Shown piece by piece: positions 23,760-36,200 of a stretch of DNA of 64,000 nt. Source of the stretch: Centropus unirufus (taxonomy: Eukaryota; Chordata; Aves; Cuculiformes; Centropidae); the NCBI GenBank assembly GCA_013397695.1, contig VYZI01000319.1, positions 502,710 to 566,709 on the forward strand, in the 5' to 3' direction. Both the position numbers and the translations under genes were made by a program. The notes beneath the pieces are model-generated. The model searched no databases. It had not been told where the DNA came from and was given only the letters and a program-made list of their open reading frames with translations. How positions within the stretch are numbered: position 1 is the stretch's first letter; every line of letters begins with the position of its first letter.

Positions 23760-24252
23760 TGACACCTGGGAGCTTGCATCTGGAGAACTGCATCCAGTTT
23801 GGAGCTTCCCAATGCTGGAGAAGGATTTATGGAGGAAAAGGTACAATAGAGGTGGTTTAGGGGCAAGGGTGTAAGCACAGGGGGAGGCTGAAAAAACTAG
23901 TTTTGTTTAACTGGAAGATGAGAGGACTAAGGGGAATCTGACTTCAACTGTCTAAAGGAGGGCATTTAGAGGACATGAATCTTCTAGGAGATACATAGTA
24001 AAAATGGAAGATAACACATTTTGTAGCAGGAAAATTCTGATTAGGTAGAAGGTTAAGAAATGTCCACAGTGTGCATGATTAAACATTTGAAGAATTTTCC
24101 CAGGTTTCTGTTTATGGAGCCTTTATTAACTAGATTGATCAAGGTATGGAGCAAACTGATATTTTTTTGAAATTATCCCTGCCTCGTGCAAGGACTAGGA
24201 CAAGAAGAGCTCCAAAAGTCTTTTTCAACCTGGAGCACTTGATGATATGATG
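23760..24252 (+). mobile_element. Old, degraded CR1 LINE fragment, plus orientation
   Basis: The order of landmarks matches the 3' part of a CR1 element on the plus strand. There is a 'ctggagaactgcatccagtttggag'-like segment near 23780, a 'gaggctgaaaaaactag...gaagatgagaggactaag' segment at 23885-23930, and a 'ggaaaattctgattaggtagaagg' segment near 24028. A terminal 'aggactaggacaagaagagctccaaaagtc...ttcaacct' segment lies near 24190-24232. The copy has many substitutions, indels and stops and is clearly older than the 21.6 kb copy. The 5' limit is uncertain by tens of bases. Confidence 0.75.
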
Positions 24253-27200
24253 AATACACATGTAAATGATGGATTTTTACTTTTTTCTCCTTGAGTTCCA
24301 GTAGCCTTGCATATACTAAATGGCTAAGAAGAATTACATTTGTAAGAACTTTCTCTGTAGATTCTGCTTACCAAATTGTGGCATTTGTACTGAAGGGACT
24401 AGATCTAATTGAGTTTGCTTAACCATGTCCCTCCAGATTTGTTTGTGGAACTAGAGGAGATCACACTTCCATTTTACTGATGGACTGGAAAATAAGCTCT
24501 CCTGTTTCTGTAACTCCCTGTGGGTTCATCAGTTTTGAATAAATTAGTAACTGAATAGAGCTATTTGTTGAACCAAGATTAAAATATATATATATCCATA
24601 GCCTTGCTGTATTCACAGAACATGCTATAGCTGTCAAAGCTGGCTTATCTCTTTAATGGAAGATATGTGCTTAGACAAACACATTTTTTTTAGGAGCTCA
24701 CTATAAAATTTACTCTTACAGCATCGAATAGATAACATTGTTCTTCAGAGTATTAGTACATTTTTTCCAGGCCTAAAAATTAATCTGGCAGACCAGGTGA
24801 GTTATGTATATAGAACTGAAAATTAAAGAATGTGTATGAAGAATGGAAAAGATGGGAAGAACTCTTCAGAAGAAAAGGAGCTAAAAAGACAGGGATTTTG
24901 TTGTAACAATTTCTGACTACACTATCTGCTAGGCCTTTAAACTATTTATTATGGGCTGTGTTTCTGGATTTGGTTAGGTTGTCACTTCATGTAGCTCTTT
25001 GCTTTAGGATTGAATGTTTTCTGAGATGGAGGGAAAATTTTAAACAAGTGCCATGAGTGAAGTTGCCTGAGCAAAGCTGTGTCTCAGCACCACAGCCATT
25101 TCATTTTTCAGTTGATTGTGAACTAAAGGTAGGGAGATAAAGCTGGGAAGTGTCCTTGGACAGTATTGTTTAGTAGTACATAACCCTGGAGAACTGATAG
25201 AGCTGATCATCAGGTCCAATTTACTGTTCTCATCTGACTCAAATTTTACCTTTTCACAATGACTCCCTGGCAGGACTAAAGAAAAGTAAGGAAAGAAATA
25301 GGACTTTTTTCTTGTTTTTGTAATGTGTATGGAGAGTGAGGGTTAGGATTGGAGGGAAGAAAAATGCTCGTGAATAGTATTATCTCCTCCCTTCCCCAAT
25401 TCTTTTATCTTTTGTCCCTTACCTGGCAACCCTGTTGGTCTCTGACTGACCCAGACAATGCTTATGTCATTTGATTTCTATGTTCAGCCTTCTTCCTCCT
25501 TCCTCTGGGTCTGAGTTACTCTATGAAATATGGATTGGAGCCTATATGTGGAGCTCAAACTATATACGACGGCTTAAACATGCTTTCTCTATTACGTGCA
25601 ATTTCTGTGGGTGGTGGAAGTCTGGGAGCCACACATGATTCATCAGAAATGAATATTCATTAGTTTCTGTTTCTTCCTTACATCATTTGCACCTTGTGTG
25701 CTCCGGGGACCGAAGCTGGTGAAACAGCACTCCTTACTGGGCTGGCTTCTTGCATGTACTCTGCCATGGGTCTTTAAAAGCATCGGTGTGTACCCAGCAA
25801 TGTAATAATGATATAATCACTACTTCCTGTGTTAATGTGGATAAAAAATCCTAGCCAGTGTTGTAAAGCTCCATCTCATCCCTTTCTAGTTAGGTTAATT
25901 CCATATATTCTCTTCAGCTACTGCGCTTTATTGCGAGAGGGAAGGCCTAAACCAACATGCCAAAACCCACAAAGCAAAACCATAAGCAAACCAATGCCAC
26001 CAAATCTTCTAGAAACCTGAAACATAAAGCCCAGTACCAAGCCTCTGAGCAGACATGTGAGAGTCCTGGGGGTTCACGGTCCATTGTGAACGAGTGTGTA
26101 AGAAGGAAGGTTTGTCTTCGTGTTGATGTGTTTGTGGTTGTGCACGCACACCTATGTTGGCGTGTTGCAGCAGCATGTTTAGCCTTCTGGTTTTGCTCAA
26201 TGGTTCATTTGGTGCTGTTAGTCATAGATGCTCTTTAGGTTTCAAAAATAAAGCTTAACTGTGGATGAAGCATTTTAAGGAGAGGACAGACCAGCCATTT
26301 CACCCAGCACTGCCTTAGCAAGATCTTGAATAGCATGTTTTTTGGTTTTTTTCCTCAGACTATCTGTCCTTTCTATTTCCTCTTGATATAATTAGGAATG
26401 GAGTTCTGTTTTGTTTTATCTGCTTTTGAAATATATTCATGGCACTATTTATTTTAACTTGTGGAGGGAAAAAAAAACCCTGCATTTCCAGGGACACATC
26501 AGACCACAAGCTTAGAAGCAATGCAATTTAAATTATAAAGTATATAACCAATGTGGTGCATTAGTAATAACAGTATTTTTCCAGTATATAGCTTCACAAC
26601 AAGATGGGAATCATCACAACTACAATTACATATTTCAGATACCTCAATATATGTCTTTTACAAGAGAAATAAAGCAGATTCTGTAGCATGAAATGTGTTA
26701 GACAGAAACAAAAGCTGTATTGTTGGCCTTTGCAGGTATCTGTGGGATATATGGGTAAATTCATTGCCCTCTGTTCTGGCTTTGGGGGGTCAGCAGTGGT
26801 GGCAGGCCTGGCATTGGTGCTGTAAGATTTGCTTCTAGCTTTTCTGATAGCGATGGTGATGGGGGTGGGAGGATAAGGTTGTAGCTGAAGGTCAACTGAA
26901 AAATATGCACTCTGCTGGAAACATTAGCTTATTCAAAAAGCATTTTTATCCCATAATGGCTAAAGTGATGGCACCAGATGCAGAGTAGTGGTTTTGAGAT
27001 GATTTGTATTGATCATCTTTGCTGTCTTATCTTACTGCCCAATAAGTACTGCTGAGCTTTTTATCCCAAACCGATGATGAGGTATATGGGTTTTCAACAG
27101 CTTTCATTATCATTATTTTGAATTTGCATATTAACACACACATCTCATGACTATCCTGTTCTTTGACTGTTTGCTGTGTGTGTATAAGGAGAGAGGAAAT

Positions 27201-30200
27201 AAGAAACCTGTACTTCTCATTTTGGTCTGTACGTATGGACAGTAGTCTTGATGCAGTATTATATAATCATTAGAAAGGGCTATAGATAGCAGTTTTAGAA
27301 ACTTTACTTTTTTGTTTTGCTTTGTTGTAACATGTATTCAACTATTTGATCCCTTAAGCTATGGACTGCATAACTTTGGATTAGTAGAAACAAGAAATGC
27401 TATGCATCATCTAATGACATATTTCTTCTGGCTACATCAAAGAAGGTTAGATAAGATCTGGTGTAGGAAATCTTCTGCGTAGTTTGCAGGAGCAAAGGTT
27501 GTAGCCAAGGATACTGTGACTTCCTTTTGTGAAGAAGCGTAAAACTGAAATGGACTTCCGTGTTGATCTATGTTAAAAAGCTTACGGAAACTGTAAATAT
27601 ATTAGAAATAATGTTGACAGTGCAAGAGCACATCTTCCTTTCCAACATGCTGACATTGGGAATAGTAGTAAGAAGCTATAGAGTATTGATGTGACTTGTA
27701 GCTAATTATAGATTACTGAGAAGCTGCTGTTTAGTGCACTTGTTTTTGATACTGTGGTGTTCAAAATTCTCCTTAAGCAAAGGTGATGAACACTATTTTT
27801 ATCTTCTATCTGAAACTGAAATAGTAGTAACGTTACCTTTCAATATGTGCTACTGCTGTTAAGCTCTGAGTTTTAAATAGGTTTCATTATATCCTGTAAT
27901 ATCAACGGATGGAAAATCTGGCTTCATTCCAACCTCATTTGTAAAATGGGAGTAATTTTCTTATGGTTCAAAGATGGTGAAAAACTGGCAAAATGAGTTC
28001 AAAGATGCTGTCATCTTCTTTAACCATACAGAGGGCTTTTCATCTTGAAGTAAAATTCCTCTTTTGAAAGCTTAAAATTATTACATTTCCTTCTGTAACC
28101 TTGGAGAAGAGGGACGTGTAGGCATTGTGCAGAAACATTTGGGAAGTGATGAATTATTTAAAAGTAGTATGTACAGAGGGAAAAAGGCCAGTCACTTTTT
28201 TATGTAGAATTTCCAAAGTGCTTGTAGTTGATTAGAATTACTGTGTGTAGATACAGTGCAGGCAACAGCTGGCTTTGATGTCAGGCTGCATCTTCTGTCT
28301 TCTCTTTGCAGCTCTTTGCTCTCATCCCTGGCAGGGAAAAGTAACACTTGTGCTGTGCAGGCATCCCAAGGCTTTATTTCACACAGCGTGACAAACAGCC
28401 CCACACTGAAAGGCTTCTCTGGCATTTTGTATCACTTATACATTGGCCAATATTATTGGGTGCAACATATGTGTGCTGATGTTCACATTTAACTGATGGC
28501 TATTAAGAAACATGTGCAAAAGTTCATTTTTTTTTCCCAGCTATATCACGTTATGAACGATGTTCATGGACGTGTTCAGTTTTCTCACTTAAAAGGTTGG
28601 CTTGATGACATACAGAGGAGGTACCAAGCTAATAAAGTATTTAATATTGGCCAATCAAATGGATGATTTTTGAGCGTTTTCCATGATAGTGGCTGAAAAT
28701 AACAGGTGTTTCCTTTCTCTTATAAGGGAATGTGTAGTGATTGTCATGAGTAATAATGAGATGATGCTATGAAAGTTAAACATCTTGTGCATATAAGGTG
28801 TTTGAGAGCAGGTCTGGCCTGAATTGGCATTTTGCTTTAATGTCTTAAAGTGTACTAGAGGGATTCTGCTTCTCTTCACACCCTCCCATTTCCAATGACT
28901 AAATGTCTTATCAGAGAGCAGCCTGTGCATCTATTAGGTCCATAACCAATGCGGAAAGGAAGTGGTTTTCTTATAGCTGCACTAACTTGGGCCCTTAGGA
29001 TAGGAAAAGATCAGAATAGGTTATAGATGAGAGGTATCCTTCAAGATGTAGGGGAGAGAGAAAAATTGACCTGGAAAAATTAAATCCTGCAGACTAGAAT
29101 TTTTTGTAATCACTGTTTCCGGAGGTAAACTGGATAGGATAACAGATAAAGAATTCAGTTTGAAGGTGTTTTTGCAAAGCTCCTTGTGGGACCAATGAGG
29201 ATGGTCTTCTATTTTTGCTCTGGTGTTTTAGGACAGCAAGTACAAATCTTTAGCTTTGGCATTTCTCATCTTGAAAATCTATTCTTAGTTTAAACCTAAA
29301 TAAAAAAATTTTGTTTGAAGTATTGGTTGTACTTGACAGCTAGTGTGTAAAAGTGCCTCCCATAACAAAGGATTCAAAATAAATAAAATATTTGAGATTT
29401 TTTTCTTGGCATTAGAACTTCTGTTACCTCAGAGCAATTCATCTCTGCTTGTGGTGGATGAAACTGCTTCTGATTCTTTGCAGTTGGTTTCTGAAGTGGA
29501 AGCTCTCACTAGTCAAGCTGCAGTTCAGCTATATGCTGTGCAAGATCAGAATTTTTAACAAAGTTTTTAATGTGCTTCAAGAAACTTTGAGTTGCAATGA
29601 TGATGGGGTAGTTCTTTAACATTTAGTCTTCACAAAATTCCTTGTCAAACTGTATCCTGAAGACCCTTTAGAGTCCAGAGAACACTAGTAAGTTTATGTA
29701 GGAGCTAATCACATTATGAAGTAGTACTAATTCCTTGAGATATTTTGTTTCTTTACTGTAAACATAAATAGTATTCTTAATCTCCAAGCTAGATCAGAAG
29801 AACAGATTAAAAAGAAGATTGTCTGTATTTAATGCATTTTTCCATTGTGGTTGAAATGGTGCAAATGGTTGCAGTTGCTGCATGTCTGTGATAATGGCTT
29901 TGAGCAAGTTCTTGATATGTTTTGGCGGGTCGGGAAGTTAAAGCTGCTCAATGAATCTGATTTCAGTATTTTGATTTAGTGCAGAGAGGAATGAGAAGTA
30001 TTTCATTAAAATACATATACCAAGAAAGGAATTCAAGACAGCTAGCAGCAACCAATCTCTGAAAAGATTTCTGTAAAAAGAAAAGAAAAAACAAAGACTT
30101 CAGAATGGGTTTCTTGGGTATTTGTGAGGACATATAGACAAGCTTTGTCTAATGCCCTGAAAAGTATTTTTGGCACTTCCTAGTTCATGAAGTCTGTACC

Positions 30201-33200
30201 CGTGTGACACTTGATATGAATTCAAGAAAAATTTTGATATATTTTTTATAAAAAATCTTTTTTTACAGAGCATAAGCTCTTTATTCCTCCACTTCCTTTT
30301 TTTTTCTTAAGTTCTCTGTAGCACTGAAAGCCTTTCCTCCTTCAAATTAGCATGGACTTGCAATATGATCATTTCCTTCTATGCTTCTACTGTTTGTTTA
30401 AACAGATGGAACAAAAAAAAAGGAAAAACAAAGACAGCTCTTTGCAGCAGATGACTCCAGCCGGTATATTTAGAGGGTGGTTAGCTACTGGAGGGCTTTT
30501 CTGTTCATATTTATTGTAGAAAACTTCTTGAAGCACTGGCGGTGCTTGCGGTATTGTGTGTGGTAGTTACTAGTTTCAAGCTTCTTAGGGTTACACAAAT
30601 AAGACAAACATGAGTTCTGTGATAAAAGAACTGTAAAAAGAGTGCTGTGCTGCTCATCAGGAGGGTATAGAGGCACTTTGGATAAGTCTGAAGCAATCAA
30701 GCAATTTCATTGAGTGGCCGGGGGCTTTGGGTTTGTGAACGTCTACCCTATTACCCTGGTAAAACTGAACGAGTGGGGTGCAGGCTATGAATATTTGCAC
30801 TATTTTGTGAACATATTCGTGTGTGTAGTCAATACAAGAGTAGGCAACAATTCCAGAGTGCCTTCTTGAGTGATATTTTGTTGGCCTGGTTAGAGCTGCC
30901 TCTTCACTGGTGTGGCTGATGTTTCTCATTGTGGAGGACGCCTACTCGGAGCTAATTTAGGAGCTTTGCCCAAGAGTGTGGTGAAAAGTATTTGTTTTGA
31001 AAGCTCTGGTCCTCTGAAGGGCAGCACTTAGAGGATGACAAGATAAAGCTGGGCAATCAAGCTATATTGCTTTTAAACTTGGTACTGTAATCTGGATTTG
31101 TAAACGTTCTTCGGTGATTGAGATGAATAGAAGACATTTTTTCTATAAAATAAATTGTAGCAAAACTTTCAAAGTCTTTTGTAATTTTCTTAATTTCAGA
31201 GATTTGCAAAGTAATAACAAAGAGGACAGAGGACTACTATAAGTCATAGTGATAGAATAGATTGTTACCGCTTACTGTGTGGTTTGCTGACAAGGCTGGG
31301 TAAGATGCCATTCAAGTATTCAGCATAACTTTCAATATTGGCAGTGTTACTGAAAGCATTTTGACCGTTTTGGTCTCCTCAGCAGCCTACCACATAATTC
31401 ATGTGTCTGTCTTTGGACACCATGAAATACAATAAAAATAGTGTAAGATTTCTGAGAAGCACTCTAAAGAATGAAGTTCTAACATGAGTTTTCATTTTTA
31501 ATTCTTAATTAAGAAAATGTGTTTAGATCATCCTGTGATTTAATAGTTTGTTTGTCTCTTTCCTGCAAGGCAGTAAGCAGCTGGTGTCAGCTTTCTTTCT
31601 CACTTTGCAGCTGGGATGGATATCAGCTACAGGAACTCTCAAAATATCTGCAGGATGCTTTACCTTTGTTAAGTTTTTTATTGACTACTAGTACTGGTAA
31701 TGATTAGTCCATAGCCCATTTATGTCATGAGATTCTAATTTGGCAGGGAAACACTGATTCAGTGTGCACTGGACAACAAATTCTCCAGAAGAGTGGGAAA
31801 TAAAGCTGAGTAAAGCCTGCAGAGTTCAGAGTTGTTGATTCTTAGAAGCTGAGCTATTCAACTTGTAGTTGCAGTGAAATGACCTCCACCAGTCGTGGCT
31901 CTTTTCTTGTTGCTGGAAATGTTTGGCTACAACAGTGTGTGGTGTATGACTGTTCTGTTGGGATTCATCTGCTTTGCATACCAGTATGCAACCACAAACC
32001 ATAAACTCTTAGCTCTTTGGTACATCTCTTGGGGATTTGGAAAGGAATCTTAAAAAATGAGATGGAGGTGGGGGGTAAAAGTCTCTGTAATGTTCTGTTT
32101 CATCAAGGGGTTTTGCTTAGTCAGCATACATACCATGTTAAATAAGGATGTGGAAAAATACATACCTATAAATGTCAGTGGCTCTCTGCCAGTCTGACTT
32201 GGGGAAGAGTTTTATCATGACTCAGCTGTGGTGAGCTGATCAGATATGAAGTGTTTGAGCAGGGCACAGCAACCTGAAAAATTAATGAAAGGAGAAACAT
32301 TAAGACATCCTGTTTATAGTTGTTTGTAGTTGATAGTTTGCCAATGCTTTGGAGGGAGGTGAAATCTGCCCCTTTCACATTCATCTAAATAATTTAATCT
32401 TCTTGGCACGCTGATGAGAGGAAATAGCAGAGCATGGAAGGTTGCTACCTTCCTTTGACGTCTTGGATAGTAGTTTTTGTTGCCTTTGAACTGATTTGTT
32501 TCATCTCTAATTCTCCCCTCTCTCATAGCCTACACGCTTGAGGCTCCTGTTGCTGTGTATACCTCAAAATCCTCCACCATTGCTGTTATTAAACCTGTAA
32601 ATCAGTCTGGGACAGATAAGTTGCACTTCTCTTTCCTGTAAAACTTAGGAAAAGCAAAAAGGGTTCCATAAAGCAAGAGATACCTCTCGGGGGGAGAGCT
32701 CTGAACCTTTCTTAATATGTGTCTTAGTCTTCCTGGTGATCAGCAGAGTAGCTTGGTCTGTGTGGAGGATGTAAAAATAGATGGAACTTAATGCATTTTA
32801 AATATTTGTGGATGTGAGTGATAGTTCATAGGTGCAGTAAGGCTTAGATGGAAGATCGTATTCTGTAATTGGTACCAGTTCTTTTACTGTGTAATTCTAT
32901 TCAGTTCATAGTACATGCTCCAGTGTGCACATGAATCTGGAATAAAAGGTGCTCAGTAAAGCATCAGACTATCTCTGCTGTATTTGAGTGGGGTTTTTTT
33001 TAAATAACTTACAGGTAGATTTGTACCTCAAGGTCAGCTGTCAGACAAAGCAAATGGTAAAAATGTAGCATGGGCAGGTGGCAGAGAAGTGAAATGTTTG
33101 TCCTCATTGCACCAGGTCATTGTCTGCCTGTAGTGAAGGAAACTGCTGGCGCTGAATTGTGTGTTGTATGTAAGTGTCCCCGGCCTAAGCTATTTCTGGC

Positions 33201-36200
33201 ATATTCATTTTGTAGGTTTGCTCTCACCATGGACTGAAGAAGAGTGATTAGAGGCTGTTCCCGCCCCTCCCCCTTAACAGAATGTGGAGGGCTAGTAGCA
33301 TACATAATTTGATAACACGAAATATAGATGGAACAAAACTGGTTAGAGTGCTTGTACTCTCTTTTTCTGTTACTGTACAACACCAGAATGTTTAATTCCT
33401 CCATTTGTGCCTGCTTCTGTGTAAAGTAATGCTTCTGTGATTTTCAGGCTGTGTCAATGTGGTCACAGATATATATATCAAGATTTGTAAATGATTTTGA
33501 CAGATAAATCCAGGAAAAAATGCCTGAGTGGTATAACTGCAGAAAACAATTATTAAAAGTATTTAATATTGCCTTCAGACATCCATAGCAAGCAAAGGCT
33601 ATGGTAAGCTTAGTTCTTGGTATTCTGTAGATGAGCAATAAAATGAGGATTTCGCCAAAAGCTGACAGTGGTAAAACAGTAGGCTGTGTGAATACTGGTC
33701 AGTACCTTTCTTTGGGCTAGAAGTTTTGCAAGCCATCTTGTGAAGATAGATCTTAAAATGGAGAGTATCCTGTTTGTAAAGAGAATAAAAAGATGGAGGG
33801 ATGAGCTAAAAGTTCATTGAAAAAATAAAATACTTGGACTCCTGAAATTACAAGTAATGGATGCTACAATCACAGCTGGATTTTAAGGTTCCAAAGAAGT
33901 GAGGGCTCACAGAAGAGTGTCATACCTATTATTTGTAACCAGAAGTTGATAGCTGTTGCCTCCCAAGTAATAATTTGTAACTCTTGGAAGCAGTTGCTGG
34001 TTTTTGATGTGATTTCTAGAAGCTAGGAAGGAATGTGTTTCTATATCTTCTCAACTGAAAGCAACCATGAAAGCTGGGAGCTTGCTGGGGTTGGGTGGAT
34101 GTTGAAGAGCTGTGCAGGCTTTGGTTGAGTGCAGGGTTCTATGAGATAATAGCACAACAGACCATAAAAATGACCATTTGCAGCTGTGCCTTTTATGAAG
34201 CAATCTTTTATACTACCAGATATTTAATCAGAATTAAGTGGGCTAGGAAGAAACTCTTGGTTTTGAAAGTGCTTGAAGAGTAAAACATTTCAGAATAGAA
34301 GCACTGAGCTTTGGCACATTGAGGCTTGGCAAGCCTTAGGCAATTTTGATAACCTCCCTTACTAAAAGGATGCTGTTATGAATGCAGGTCTTACTAAGCA
34401 GCTGCATTTAGTTGGTAGAACCTAATTTATTATTTAATTAGGTAAGAAATGCATTGCATTAGATACTTTTCAGTTAAAACCTTTTGTAGTTTATCAGAGG
34501 GTAAGTAAACAAAGCAGTCTGTCATTGCTTCTCTAGCAATCAATTCTTGTTTTACAGATGCTTCCATTTTCTCTCTTAGTTTTCTTGCCAACTTAAACTA
34601 AGATTTATTTTTTTTTTATTTACAGGCATATAGAATTTGCCTAGTATATACTTTGCCTTCTAAAATTTTGGAATATACATTTCATATATTTTATAAAAGT
34701 ATAAAATATATATTTTTACCTCAGAATACCAAAGGATATTTTTATACCGGGGTGACATATAGTTTTTAAAACAATTGCCATACTCATAAAATATGATTTT
34801 TTTCCCAGTAAGATGATGGTAATTTGTTATGCATTGATGTATTTTTCTTCCCATGTAACTGACATATTTTATTAGAAATTGTGCAAGAGTTGCTGGTTTC
34901 CTAATTAAATAACTTTTTTTATATGCTCAAGTAAGCAGACTAACAGCTGATAGCAATAGTTGGAAAAAAAAAATCAAACGCCCTATCTCCAGATTTCTGG
35001 AGGTCACAATCTGTTTAATCATCTCCTAAAAAGCAGGTAATCATGATATGAACCAACTGAAGGCTGCTCTTCCTCCAGATCAAGCTGCTAGACTTTGCTG
35101 TGGCTTCTTAGAGCAAGTTTCTGAAGTAAATACCTGTTGTATTTTGGCGTTTAAATATAAAAAAATAGAAGTAAATCATTGATTCTCACCCTTCTTAAAC
35201 TTCTAGTTTACTAACATGTAATATATTTAAATAATGTTCGGAACTTTCTGCAGAGCTCCTCTTAGTTTTGCATGATTTGCACAAATATTTTTGCTAGGTA
35301 ATTACTTGAGATATTCCTGTGTACTAATTATTCCTGAAAATACTGCATGGAATATTAATTGGATTGTTTCACTTTGTCATGACTTGAATCACATGCGTTG
35401 AGCTTTTGTGAGTATAAGCAGGTTTCCTTTGTCTGCTTTGCATGAATTCATGTAGGTTTTGGAGACTGCGGGAATATTTGCCTATAGGGTTTCAAATGGA
35501 ATTAGTTTTCTACAGATGTTGGCCTGCTGATGCCAAGAGTCCACAGATTAAATTGTTCCTTTGTGTTGCAAAGAAAGATCTGCAAGCATGCTTGCAATCC
35601 CCCTGGCCCCAATTCCCTCTTCCGCTCAAACATCCCACCCTCAATAATGGCTATATATGAGAATGACAGAAAAATCTCTTAAATGAATTATATTCAAGAA
35701 AAGTATGATCTTTTTGAAGTTAGGTATTTTTCTAGAATTTGTGGGTCTTGTTCCCATCAGCTGTGTATATTAAATCATGTAGCAGTTCTAGCTTTGTATT
35801 TAGGATGGGAAAAAATAGTTCTGTCATTGAGGTATCAGGATTTATTATGCAAATATCCAATAAGCAGATGCTGAGCTTTTGAGTCTTAAAATTAGTTTGA
35901 TCAGCTTCTGTTGTGCTTTGTGTACACAGGCTCTCAACAGGATTTTAGGATCCTGCAGTAAGAGGCTGGGAAATAAATAATCCTTCCTGCAGACATTGCT
36001 GGAACATGTATGTGCAGGTGTTGTAAGTGTTTGGTTTATGCGTAACCTTTACAAACCTTACAAGCCTTTATGCTCCTCTCTTTCAAACTACGTGTGTGCA
36101 AATTGGAGCAGAATAATTAAAATGCATATATGCACGCATGAGTGCACATCTATGCACTGTTGCCTATGTGTACATTTACAAAGACTTTTTGGCAACTAAA

